In this document: positions 41,806 through 49,246 of the stretch, piece by piece
Layout of the letters: each line of letters opens with the position of its first letter
Position numbering within the stretch: position 1 is the first letter of the stretch
Origin: Streptosporangium minutum
GTDB lineage: Bacteria; Actinomycetota; Actinomycetes; Streptosporangiales; Streptosporangiaceae
Length of the DNA stretch: 49,266 nt
Direction of reading: 5' to 3'
Assembly (NCBI RefSeq): GCF_002149035.1
Contig: NZ_NGFP01000034.1
Span: 1-49,266 of the forward strand
Made by a program: the position numbers and the translations under genes
Notes under the pieces: generated by a model
The model's database searches: none
The model's input: only the letters and a program-made list of their open reading frames with translations
What the model was told of the DNA's origin: nothing

Positions 41806-42090
41806 CATAAGCGCTGGCATGCCGTCCTGCATACCTTCGACGCCGCCGGCCGCCACCTCGACTCCCACGTCGAGTGCACCGGGACCGATGACGATCACTG
41901 GGCCGCCGTCACCACCGCACGCGACCGGTTGAACGGATGGCTCAGCGAACTTCCCGGCCTCCGCTTCGGTGACATCGCCATCCGGCCCTTCCGCCATGAC
42001 GTCGACGGAGTGCTGTTTGGCCTCGTCATCGAGACCTTCGAAGACACGGAACTCTACCCGAACGGCGAGAGGAAACCGATTCGTGCGAGC
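41806..42090 (+). pseudogene. truncated gene of the actinobacterial 'HycA-like' hypothetical family
   Basis: The frame reads HKRWHAVLHTFDAAGRHLDS, WAAVTTARDRLNGWLSELPG, LRFGDIAIRPFRHDVDGVLF then GLVIETFEDTELYPNGER. It resembles proteins often labelled formate hydrogenlyase regulatory protein HycA-like in actinomycetes. The N-terminal third is absent and the C-terminus diverges after LYPNG into unrelated sequence. No start codon with a ribosome site precedes it; the missing 5' part is replaced by the island repeat copy A. Confidence 0.65.
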
Positions 42091-42194
42091 GAGTGCCCAG
42101 CTCTTGGGAGGCTTGGGACTACGAGGCCCTCAACTAGGCTACACACGTTCGCTTCTCGCCAGTGTCCCGTCAATACACCGGATATCGTCGGAGC

Positions 42195-43628
42195 ATGGCT
42201 GATGCGCTACCGCTCCGCATTTTTCTGGCCTCGCCCGGCGATCTCCCGGACGAGCGGGCAAGTGTTCGCGCCTGTGTCGACGAGCACAACGCTCGTTGCA
42301 GAGGCGAGAGCAACGTGACCTACGAAATCGTCGGCTGGGAGCGCGCGCGAGGAACTGCCCGGCGACCGCAGGAGGCAATCAATGAACTCATTGGGGAGAG
42401 CCACTTCCTGGTCGCGTTGTTCAAGGGATCTTGGGGTAGCGAGTCGGGCGGTCCATGGGGATACACGTCCGGTAGCGAAGAGGAACTGTTCACGGGCCTG
42501 CTTGAGCTCGGTCGCACCGAGCAGCCGATGCGGGATGTGTGGGTAGCCTTCCTCAAACATCCTGCGCCCGCCGAGCGGATCGTGAAGCTCCGAGAGCAGA
42601 TGTCCCGGCACCACGCGATGATGTACGAGTCCATTGCGGACATGCGTGACCTCAAGACGAAGCTGACTGAGCGTCTTGAGGCGTGGAAAGCGCTGGCCGG
42701 ATCGAAGATACCTAGGCACGTCGACCTGCTGCCGTCGTCAGGAAAAGATGTCTTGCGGGCTGCGAACCTGCGCCTACGCGGTGAGAAGTTAATCGACCTC
42801 GGTCAGGCTGAGGCGGGACGGGCAAACCTCCGAGAGGCAGCCGCGATGGGCGGTCCGGCCGAACATTTGGCCTACGCTCGGTCCATGGCTCGCTACGGTG
42901 AGCTCAACGAGGCTTACGCCGCGACGCAGCGTGCCATCGAACACTTCATCAGTGCAGCCTCGCACCTGCACTCACCGCTCGCAGCCGAAGCCTTCGCTGC
43001 CCAGGCAGGGGTGCTGCGCAGGCAGGGACGCGACGTCGATGCAATAGGACGGCTCGATCAGGCATTGACCCTTCTAGACGAGAATGATGCCTATGCACAG
43101 AAAGTCCGCTGTCGGATTCTTGACGACCTCGGCCTTGCGCACCAGCGAATCGGCGAACTGGAGCTAGCTCGGCGTGCCTTCCAAAAGGCTCTCGATGCAA
43201 GGCGCAGCTCGGAAGACCATCTAAACGTGTGTCAGTCTCTCGTTAATCTGGCAAGGCTTGAGGTTGGCGTGGGGGACTTAGAGACCGCGGCTTCCCATGC
43301 GGACGAAGTGGTCTCGACTCTACGTGGCACACCGCCGTCGGCACTACATGCCAATGCCGAGGTGTTGGCCGCGCAGGTGCGACTCCGCCAAGGCCGGCCT
43401 GACGAGGGCGTGCCATATGCCGAGCGCGCTTTGTCTTTAAACCGGCAGATCGCGAGCAGACGAGGGGAGGCCATCTCCCTGCTCCTGCTTGCGCAGTGCT
43501 GCCGCGCGGCCGGTATGGGACGCAAGGCGGGAGAGCACGCGCGCGCCTGTCTTGAAGTGAACAGGGCGATGGGGAACAAGGAGGGCGAGCAGCGAGCCCA
43601 GTGGCTTCTCGATCAGCTGGACGAGTGA
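42195..43628 (+). CDS. DUF4062-TPR protein, possible conflict/defence effector or sensor
   Basis: ATG 42195 (TCGGAGC just upstream) gives 477 residues. Residues 1-150 are a DUF4062 domain: LRIFLASPGDLPDERASVRA then CVDEHN, EIVGWERARGTARRPQEAIN, FLVALFKGSWGSESGGP, GSEEELFTGLLELGR. DUF4062 is a Rossmann-like domain, distantly TIR-like, found at the start of many NTPase or TPR proteins of bacterial conflict systems. Residues about 185-477 are TPR-like helical repeats (AIGRLDQALTLLDENDAYAQ, LGLAHQRIGELELARRAFQK), a protein-interaction scaffold. It lies in an island beside a Thoeris-like operon. The direct role is inferred only from context. Confidence 0.8.
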   Translation: MADALPLRIFLASPGDLPDERASVRACVDEHNARCRGESNVTYEIVGWERARGTARRPQEAINELIGESHFLVALFKGSWGSESGGPWGYTSGSEEELFTGLLELGRTEQPMRDVWVAFLKHPAPAERIVKLREQMSRHHAMMYESIADMRDLKTKLTERLEAWKALAGSKIPRHVDLLPSSGKDVLRAANLRLRGEKLIDLGQAEAGRANLREAAAMGGPAEHLAYARSMARYGELNEAYAATQRAIEHFISAASHLHSPLAAEAFAAQAGVLRRQGRDVDAIGRLDQALTLLDENDAYAQKVRCRILDDLGLAHQRIGELELARRAFQKALDARRSSEDHLNVCQSLVNLARLEVGVGDLETAASHADEVVSTLRGTPPSALHANAEVLAAQVRLRQGRPDEGVPYAERALSLNRQIASRRGEAISLLLLAQCCRAAGMGRKAGEHARACLEVNRAMGNKEGEQRAQWLLDQLDE

Positions 43629-43648
43629 CCGAGCACTGGTTCGCCCGG

Positions 43649-44257
43649 TCAGCTGGTCACGATGGCGCCATCAGCATCAACCTGGACGTAGTCGAGGCAG
43701 GGCCACAGCAGAGCCGTGAGACGACCGTCACCGGACCCACAGCCGGTATCCAGCTGCGCCGAGTTAGGACCAATCCTTGGAAGCTGGCCGACTGTAACGT
43801 GCGCACTCACCCGGAACTTGCGCGTCGAGGCTGACGGAGGGGTGTGTTGGGCGATGAGGTCATTCAACTCGTAGGTTTCGGGCATACGCCGCATCCCGTC
43901 TAAATGCTCACTTGGGAACCTAGCGCGAAAGTCACTGAGTACGTCGGGTCCAACTTTCGCACCGACGTACGACCGAATGGTCATCGCCCCGCCCATTTTG
44001 AGAAAGGCCGTCAAGTCTTCGGTGTCCAACGCGTCGAGCAACGCTGCCTCGTGGTTCCCCCTGAGGAGGGTCGCGCGTCCGGATCCGGAATACGTAAGAA
44101 GCTCTTCCATCACCTCGGCAGACTGTGCCCCCTTGTTGATGTAGTCACCAAGAAAAATCGCGTGCGGTCCACCTCGCGCAGCAAGGACTTCGCATAGTCC
44201 CCGGAGAGCACTCAGATTTCCGTGGATGTCGCCTACAAATGCAATCTCGGCACTCAC
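43649..44257 (-). CDS. PPP-family metallophosphoesterase (Ser/Thr phosphatase-like)
   Basis: GTG 44257 overlaps the stop of the upstream nucleotidyltransferase gene (GTGA). The 202-residue enzyme has GDIHG (9-13), GDYINKG (37-43; canonical GDYVDRG, so Asp to Asn and Arg to Lys), GNHE (67-70), then SAHVTVG and DTGCGSGDGRLTALLW, the metal-binding His and C-terminal motif of PPP phosphatases. It is short for the class, with no cap domain. Substrates could be phosphoproteins, dinucleotides or nucleotidylated targets. Coupling to a nucleotidyltransferase suggests opposing activities; this is inference. Confidence 0.85.
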   Translation of the reverse strand: MSAEIAFVGDIHGNLSALRGLCEVLAARGGPHAIFLGDYINKGAQSAEVMEELLTYSGSGRATLLRGNHEAALLDALDTEDLTAFLKMGGAMTIRSYVGAKVGPDVLSDFRARFPSEHLDGMRRMPETYELNDLIAQHTPPSASTRKFRVSAHVTVGQLPRIGPNSAQLDTGCGSGDGRLTALLWPCLDYVQVDADGAIVTS

Positions 44258-45036
44258 AACAGGATTTTCTCCACCTCGGCGTAGTCGGAGGTCTTGCCGG
44301 TAACACCCAGGGCCATGAACGCCATCGAGAGGATGTCACTGGGACGTGCCCATTCATTGACGACTGTGGCCTCAAGGGAACCATGTTCGCTGGGCGGGAA
44401 CTCGCCGATTATCCTGCGCAGCCGAGACAGGCATTGCTCAAGGTCCGATGTAGTCGCCTCACCTGGCTGCCGTGAGGCCAGGAGGCTGGTCAGGCAAGGA
44501 TCTTCATGCCGAACGGCCAGCTCCCGCACCGAGAAGCAGGGAGCACCGTCAGCGATGGCCTGCGCGTATAAGCAGCTGCGCAGCAGGTACCGGGCCTGAC
44601 GCAAAAGGCCGGGGAGGTACTTCGGCAAGTCTCGCTCCAAGCTCGTGAACAGTTCAGACAGGCTCCGAGCGCGGGCAAGGAGTCGCTTAGTGTCGACCTC
44701 ATCCATGTCCTCCACAGCGCGGGTTAGATAGCCATGTCTGTCCCAAACAATCTTGGCGTCACGCTTGAGGTGAGCCCCAAAAAGAGTACCGATGCCAGTC
44801 GAGAGCTGTTTTCGGGTGTAGTAACTCACATGTACGTAACCGGCGTCAGTGCTGGGTCGCTGAGTTGTCACCAGGGCCAGCACATCTAGGTCCGAATCGG
44901 GGCCGGCGTCTTGGCGGGCCTGACTCCCGTAGATCAACAATCCCTCAGCATCCGCAGGTAGTTCAGGGAAGTCCTCCAAAACCCTGGCCGGAACGTTCAT
45001 CCCCAGCAAGGCACTAACCACATCATCACGGATCAC
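44254..45036 (-). CDS. nucleotidyltransferase-domain protein
   Basis: The 260-residue protein has a pol-beta-type nucleotidyltransferase core: GLLIYGSQARQDAGPDSDLD at residues 32-51, with catalytic acids Asp49 and Asp51 in SDLDVL. The C-terminal 150 residues are helical (LPKYLPGLLRQARYLLRSCL, DLEQCLSRLRRIIGEFPP) and could be a HEPN-like or substrate domain, but no RxxxxH motif is seen. Such enzymes transfer AMP or other nucleotides to proteins, RNA or small molecules; MNT antitoxins are one group. It is coupled to the phosphatase gene by a 4-base overlap. GTG or ATG use at 45036 was not resolved by a strong ribosome site. Confidence 0.82.
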   Translation of the reverse strand: MIRDDVVSALLGMNVPARVLEDFPELPADAEGLLIYGSQARQDAGPDSDLDVLALVTTQRPSTDAGYVHVSYYTRKQLSTGIGTLFGAHLKRDAKIVWDRHGYLTRAVEDMDEVDTKRLLARARSLSELFTSLERDLPKYLPGLLRQARYLLRSCLYAQAIADGAPCFSVRELAVRHEDPCLTSLLASRQPGEATTSDLEQCLSRLRRIIGEFPPSEHGSLEATVVNEWARPSDILSMAFMALGVTGKTSDYAEVEKILL

Positions 45037-45428
45037 GTTCCCCCAATTCCTGCGACCTGCCCGCTCTTGAGACAGACAACGACTAGCACCCTACGCGTGT
45101 CGACCCCGATGAGGTGGCAGTGTGATCGCTTATCAAGGTAGCTATCCGGTGGTAAGGGGACTCGTACCGCAGGACTACCAGGCCCGAGGAACGGAAGCCC
45201 CGCGGCAGCCTGGCTCCGCTATTCAGGCCGAGCAATCGCCCTGCTCCGCTTAGACCGTAGTCAGCCGCGTGTCGACGGTGGCGCGAATGTGTCAGCGTGG
45301 GGAACGTTACTGTCACCTGAGCCATAGGCATTCGATGACAAGACCCTACGATGGGGCCTCGCTGGCGATCGCCCCAGCCAAAAGCAGAAGCTCCGAAGCA
45401 GGATCGCGAACCCTCAAACGTCCTACCT
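45037..45428. other. intergenic region holding island repeat copy B
   Basis: No gene is supported here. Copy B of the noncoding repeat occupies 45178-45317. Confidence 0.5.
45178..45317. repeat. island noncoding repeat, copy B (longest)
   Basis: Runs from CCAGGCCCGAG through ATTCAGGCCGAGCAATCGCC to GGGGAACGTTACTGTCA. Its left half aligns with copy C, its right half with copy A. It lies between the nucleotidyltransferase cassette and the HIT gene. Confidence 0.6.
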
Positions 45429-45884
45429 TTATCCGCTTGCTAGATCGTCACGCACTGCCCGCAGTTTTTCAGCGAGCGCTTCCGTCTCGCTGATAGGCAA
45501 CTCGGGCACGTCACCCCACTCGGTTCGCCCGCCAGGCAGTGTGCCAGCCACATGGAAGTGAACATGGCCGATCGACTGCCCCGCAGGCACTCCGTTGTTC
45601 TGCCAGACCGCAATGCCCGGCCGTCTTTCGGCGCGGTCGATCACGCGAGCCGCTTCACGCACGGCGATCATCACAGCACCTGCCTCCTCGTCACTCAAAT
45701 CGAGGATGGTCTCGACATGGCGAACGGGGATGACGAGCAAGTGGGCTACACCGCGCTGTTCCCGTGTAATCAACATGGCCGTGACCTCATCGCGAGCCAG
45801 GATGGTATACGGGCGCGTGCCATTGAGGTAAGCGCAGAATGCACAAGAACCATCGTCTGGGAGCTGAATTGAATCCGCTATCAC
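45429..45884 (-). CDS. HIT-family hydrolase, third gene of the Thoeris-like operon
   Basis: GTG 45884 overlaps the stop of the TM-macro gene (GTGA), so it is translationally coupled. The 151-residue protein is a complete HIT domain: CAFC (14-17) with His56 in LLVIPVRHVETI as likely zinc ligands, then GQSIGHVHFHVAG with the His triad 107/109/111. HIT enzymes hydrolyse or transfer nucleotides from AMP-lysine, dinucleotides or nucleotide phosphoramidates. In this operon it could degrade or reshape an ADP-ribose-type signal, or counter effector toxicity. That link is inference; HIT genes also occur as free-standing passengers in actinomycete islands. Confidence 0.87.
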   Translation of the reverse strand: MIADSIQLPDDGSCAFCAYLNGTRPYTILARDEVTAMLITREQRGVAHLLVIPVRHVETILDLSDEEAGAVMIAVREAARVIDRAERRPGIAVWQNNGVPAGQSIGHVHFHVAGTLPGGRTEWGDVPELPISETEALAEKLRAVRDDLASG

Positions 45885-46741
45885 GACGCCCTCAGCGATA
45901 TAAGGAAGGCTTGGATTTCCAAGCGGTCGAGTCGGTCGTACTGCTCTGATTGCACCACAATCTTTAGCTCATCGCATACTCGCTCCCGGCGAGAGGCGAA
46001 CACGAATGACAAGATGATGAACCGGACCGAATCCTGGGCGGGCAGAATTTGCGATAGCCTCGCTAGTCCGCCACCAAGAACCGGGACAGCAACCGTACCG
46101 CCATTCGCGCGATCGGCGACCTCGCGCCAGAGCTGATCGAGACCTCGCCAGAGATTCTCAATTGAGCTTCGCGCAACGTTCTTCGCGTCCATCTCTGAGT
46201 ACGCGACACAGAAGAAGCTCCGAGTGGCCTGCTCCAATACCGCCACCGTTCCCACTTCGTAAACCTTCGTCTTACCCGGTTTCGTGATCGTACCCACCGG
46301 GACCTTATCACTGAGCGCCTGATCTAGCTCACCATCCAGGCGCTTCACGTCTCCGCCGTAAATCTTGTCAACGAACTGGGCCTGGAGGCTCGTCCGAGCG
46401 ATGATTCGCGGCATCTCCGTATCGAAGGTTGTCTGCATACCGATCACTAGGTGATCCGCATACTGCTCAAGGATGTCTCCCCGGACTAGGCTTATTTTCA
46501 CATTCGGCGCCTCGTACTGCTGCTCGATCGGCCGAGGCCAAGACCTGACGGCAGCGTAAATCAGTGCGATTCCGACCGTTATGATGGTCATCCATGTCCC
46601 GACACCTTCAGCCACGTCAGGGAAGAAGACATCGTAGAGGCCAGCGAGCACCGCTATAAGACCAACTGCCGACAGGGCATGGACCGCAAAGTGTTGCCAG
46701 AAGCGCTGACCCTTTAAGTCATTAAGCAGTGCCCTGCTCAT
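45881..46741 (-). CDS. TM-macro (DUF6430-type) protein, type II Thoeris ThsA-like effector
   Basis: ATG 46741 overlaps the TIR gene stop (ATGA); a longer reading from 46783 is disfavoured. The 286-residue protein has two transmembrane helices (FAVHALSAVGLIAVLAGLYD and VGTWMTIITVGIALIYAAV; residues about 18-70) and a cytosolic macro-like domain: ISLVRGDILEQYADHLVIGM, KVYEVGTVAVLEQ, FFCVAYSEMDAKNVARSSIE and NGGTVAVPVLGGGLARL. Type II Thoeris ThsA has this layout; its macro domain binds histidine-ADP-ribose made by the TIR partner and the membrane helices then act as effector. Adjacency to a TIR gene supports the assignment. Confidence 0.82.
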   Translation of the reverse strand: MSRALLNDLKGQRFWQHFAVHALSAVGLIAVLAGLYDVFFPDVAEGVGTWMTIITVGIALIYAAVRSWPRPIEQQYEAPNVKISLVRGDILEQYADHLVIGMQTTFDTEMPRIIARTSLQAQFVDKIYGGDVKRLDGELDQALSDKVPVGTITKPGKTKVYEVGTVAVLEQATRSFFCVAYSEMDAKNVARSSIENLWRGLDQLWREVADRANGGTVAVPVLGGGLARLSQILPAQDSVRFIILSFVFASRRERVCDELKIVVQSEQYDRLDRLEIQAFLISLRAS

Positions 46742-47247
46742 AGGCCGAGCTGTTCGTAGACGCCTGGCTCGTACTGATAGCACCCGGTATTGGAACTGCG
46801 GGCGTACGCCTCGGTGTAGTCGTCCAAGGCGTACTTGATGATCGCCGGTTGGAACGACACTGACACGGTGTAGTAGTCGACGTCTAAGAGCGGTTTGGGA
46901 ATGAAGTTCCGATCAACTTTCCGATCACCATCAAGATTGGCGATTACCACCGGCAGGTCGAGATTGACTATTGTCTCGATCTCATATGCCAAGAATGAAT
47001 AACCGTCTCCACCTTTTTTCTTGGCGTTAGTGCTGCCGAGCAGTACGAACTGCTTGGCGTTTTTCATCCGCTCTCGCAGATTACGCTTAATCGTCTCCCG
47101 ACTACTGGTGTCGCGCGAGATGTACAGGTCATGCGCATCATAGAAGTTGAAATCGATATTCTTATTTTCGCGCCAGGCTTCCATTAGCCTATAGGACCTG
47201 ATGTCTTCGCTGGCGAAGGCTACATACGTTTTGTTGCGGTAACTCAC
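46738..47247 (-). CDS. TIR-like (MTH538/ThsB-type) protein, Thoeris sensor
   Basis: GTG 47247 with GAGG upstream gives 169 residues. The sequence fits the MTH538/ThsB TIR-like family: KTYVAFASEDIRSYRLMEAW, FNFYDAHDLYISRDTSSRET, IKRNLRERMKNAKQFVLLGS and FLAYEIETIVNLDLPVVIAN. Glu89 or Glu91 in YEIE is the likely NADase residue. In Thoeris, the TIR protein senses phage and makes a cyclic or conjugated ADP-ribose messenger from NAD. It leads an operon with the TM-macro effector and the HIT gene, all with 4-base overlaps. The gene is A/T-richer than the surroundings, as is common for defence genes. Confidence 0.84.
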   Translation of the reverse strand: MSYRNKTYVAFASEDIRSYRLMEAWRENKNIDFNFYDAHDLYISRDTSSRETIKRNLRERMKNAKQFVLLGSTNAKKKGGDGYSFLAYEIETIVNLDLPVVIANLDGDRKVDRNFIPKPLLDVDYYTVSVSFQPAIIKYALDDYTEAYARSSNTGCYQYEPGVYEQLGL

Positions 47248-47261
47248 AGGGGGACCTCGTT

Positions 47262-47291
47262 ACTCTATGTTTTATATATTAGCATCAGCAA
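47262..47291 (-). promoter_or_regulatory. candidate promoter of the Thoeris-like operon
   Basis: On the minus strand TTGCTG and TAGAGT are separated by 18 bases in an A/T-rich stretch, ending 14 bases before the GTG start at 47247. Overlapping TATATA offers a second possible -10. Confidence 0.5.
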
Positions 47292-48079
47292 CAGATTGGT
47301 CACTAGATGATTCTGACCCTCCGTACCGTGAAGGGATGTTTGTTCCTATTAATACCAACTTGGGAAGCTCGGGGGTTTCGCCGGATTTGACCGCTTTTAG
47401 TGGCTAGGTCTCGAAGAAATATATCCAAAAAGGAAGCGTTCCAGTGACACAGACGGCATCGGCAAGGCGGGGCGTGGACGAGTTGCCAGGCACGGGAGTC
47501 AGCGTGGGCCCTTGGTGGAGCAGTCCTCAGCTCTCATGCTCAGTGGCAAGCTGATCCGGAGCGCAGGGCCGCCAGGCCCGAGCACCGGAAGTGGCGCGGC
47601 AGCCGGTTTTCGCTTTTCAGTCGGAACAAGTCAGGCTAGGCAGGGCTCTTCCCAGTAGCGCTCTGTCGGAGGATCGGGTCGTCATAGGGGGTTGACAATT
47701 GCCCTTGGATGCACTGGAGTGCCCCCTTTAATTGCTGTTGCCGGTGAGACTCGCGAGCCTGGGAGAGTTCCACGCATGCTGATGGCAAGGCCAACATGGA
47801 AGGGCTGCGGCGATCGCCCCGCCCCTCACAGCGAAGATCGAAATGACAAATCGTGCCCGTCTTAATTCGTCACGTCTGACGGCATCAGGGCGCGCAGGGC
47901 GGTGCGTGCCCGGACCGGCCGAAGAGCCGCAGCCGGGCACGCTTGCCGACCGGCGCGCCCGGCGGACCGCGGAGCGGGCCGCCTTTAAAGACGTAGAGAA
48001 AGTTCTCATCCGGAGTGCGCGACCTCCGTGTCAGGTCTCATGATCTGCGCGACCTCCGGTGATCTTGAGCCTGTAGTGG
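47292..48079. other. 788-base intergenic region at the end of the defence cassette
   Basis: No gene is supported. It contains repeat copy C (47572-47635) and a GC-rich tract at about 47890-47990 with an inverted pair GCGTGCCCGG...CCGGGCACGC. The first 150 bases are A/T-rich and probably regulatory. Confidence 0.5.
47572..47635. repeat. island noncoding repeat, copy C (left part)
   Basis: CCAGGCCCGAGCACCGGAAG...CGCGGCAGCCGG...CGCTTTTCAGTCGGA aligns with the left half of copy B; its last 22 bases match the start of copy A closely. Confidence 0.6.
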
Positions 48080-48346
48080 CTACTCGGGAGCGTCGCCGGC
48101 CTCGGCTGTCCGCTCCTCGGCGGTGGTGACGAAGCTGCCCATGCCGCGCTCGGTCCGAATCCACCGGTCTTTGCGGAGGGCGTTCATGACCTTCTGTGCG
48201 GTCTGGGTGGCGATCCCGAACTCTTGGGTCAGATCGACGACCGAGGGGATTCGCTGGCCCGGCTTGTACTGGCCGGTCTCGATGCGCTTGACGATGATGT
48301 CTCGCACCTGTCGCCACCTGGGCAGATCGTCGCGCAGCTCGGTCAT
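48080..48346 (-). CDS. short GntR-type transcriptional regulator
   Basis: The 88-residue protein is a bare GntR winged helix: WRQVRDIIVKRIETGQYKPG, QRIPSVVDLTQEFGIATQTA, QKVMNALRKDRWIRTERGMG SFV, with a short acidic tail and no effector domain. Such minimal GntR proteins regulate plasmid- or ICE-derived genes in actinomycetes (KorSA-like). TAGCGT six bases before its ATG suggests a leaderless transcript. It is divergent from a three-gene cassette; the shared 96-base region holds three 10-bp repeats that could be its operator. Confidence 0.88.
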   Translation of the reverse strand: MTELRDDLPRWRQVRDIIVKRIETGQYKPGQRIPSVVDLTQEFGIATQTAQKVMNALRKDRWIRTERGMGSFVTTAEERTAEAGDAPE

Positions 48347-48395
48347 GGGAACACGCTAGAAGCCCACAGTGCAGGCCCCTCCACCAACACATACT

Positions 48396-48436
48396 GCGGT
48401 GTTCTATGGTGTACTACAGCATGGTGTGCTTATGAT
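48396..48436. promoter_or_regulatory. candidate GntR operator and leaderless promoter
   Basis: GCGGTGTTCT (48396-48405), ATGGTGTACT (48406-48415) and ATGGTGTGCT (48421-48430) are direct repeats. TATGAT at 48431-48436 is a good -10 whose start point would fall on ATG 48443, so repressor binding would block it. Confidence 0.55.
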
Positions 48437-48442
48437 GCGGAC

Positions 48443-48577
48443 ATGGCTGACGACAAGGACCCGCACCAGAGAGGAAGGCGGAAGCTTTCAAGCTTGACCG
48501 CTCCCCTCGGACGGTTCCGACCTTGGGGCCTGGATGCCATAAGACGGATGACGGACACGGCAGGGGGCGAGGCATGA
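48443..48577 (+). CDS. small protein, first gene of a three-gene accessory cassette
   Basis: The 44-residue frame MADDKDPHQRGRRKLSSLTA, then PLGRFRPWGLDAIRRMTDT, ends GGEA and is hydrophilic and basic. No ribosome site precedes ATG 48443, consistent with a leaderless message from TATGAT. Its stop overlaps the next start (ATGA), which supports its reality despite the small size. Function unknown. Confidence 0.6.
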   Translation: MADDKDPHQRGRRKLSSLTAPLGRFRPWGLDAIRRMTDTAGGEA

Positions 48578-48888
48578 CCGCGGCCTTCCTTGGTGATGCG
48601 GGACCGGTGGATGCGGCCGAGGAGCTCCGTAAGGCCCTGGACAGGCACGAGATCCCGGCCGATGTCCATGCCGGGCACGGCTTGGCGCTGGTGTCGGTCT
48701 GGATCGGCCTCGTCGTCTGGTGCGACGGAGAGCGTTTCTGGTGGCGCACGGGTTGGGACGATCGACGGCAGCGGTTCACCTACGCCTGGCATCCGGCGAT
48801 AGACCCTGCTCGGGCCGCTCGCCGGCTCGCCTTCCGCTACAGCGATCTCCGCAGGAAGCACAAGCGCTCCAAGGAGAACCTGCCGTGA
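48574..48888 (+). CDS. hypothetical protein of GntR-linked cassette
   Basis: ATG 48574, overlapping the previous stop, gives 104 residues: VDAAEELRKALDRHEIPADV, HAGHGLALVSVWIGLVVWCD, GERFWWRTGWDDRRQRFTYA, then WHPAIDPARAARRLAFRY and a Lys/Arg-rich tail. It is a small alpha/beta protein with no membrane helix. Proteins of this look are widespread next to helix-turn-helix regulators in actinomycete accessory regions and remain uncharacterised. Its stop overlaps the third gene (GTGA). Confidence 0.75.
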   Translation: MTAAFLGDAGPVDAAEELRKALDRHEIPADVHAGHGLALVSVWIGLVVWCDGERFWWRTGWDDRRQRFTYAWHPAIDPARAARRLAFRYSDLRRKHKRSKENLP

Positions 48889-49172
48889 TCGTCCTGGATG
48901 AGTGCATGAGCCCGCATGTGGCGATGCTCCAACGCGTGCATGTGCGGCTGGTGTGGCAGCGGCCGTATCCGTCGCTGGAGCGGGCGCGGCTGGTCGCATG
49001 GACCTGCTGGTGCCGGGCCACGGTGTACGAGCTGTGCGTGGGCGGAGGCCGCGCGTTCCTGCGGCGGACGGTCCAGCTCGACGGCGGGTCCGACATCCAC
49101 GAGACCTCTCCCATGCCCATCGTTGAAGCTCGGGCGACCTGGACGGCGTTGCTGTCCGGAAGCGCCCGTTAG
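48885..49172 (+). CDS. hypothetical protein of GntR-linked cassette, third gene
   Basis: GTG 48885 in a GTGA overlap gives 95 residues: VLDECMSPHVAMLQRVHVRL, WQRPYPSLERARLVAWTCWC, RATVYELCVGGGRAFLRRTV, QLDGGSDIHETSPMPIVEAR and a short end. Beta-strand-rich C-terminal half. A 5'-truncated copy of the same gene lies at 10053-10205, so this cassette has been mobile or duplicated. Function unknown. A terminator hairpin follows at 49221. Confidence 0.75.
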   Translation: MIVLDECMSPHVAMLQRVHVRLVWQRPYPSLERARLVAWTCWCRATVYELCVGGGRAFLRRTVQLDGGSDIHETSPMPIVEARATWTALLSGSAR

Positions 49173-49220
49173 ACGGGCGGGGTGGTGTGGGATCTGGAGG
49201 GACGCGCACCGCCCCGCCTG

Positions 49221-49246
49221 CCAGGAGTCAACCGGGTGACTCCTGG
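49221..49246 (+). terminator. terminator of the GntR-linked cassette
   Basis: CCAGGAGTCA pairs perfectly with TGACTCCTGG around a six-base loop, with the pyrimidine-rich CCCATTCTTCCCCC following. Confidence 0.8.
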
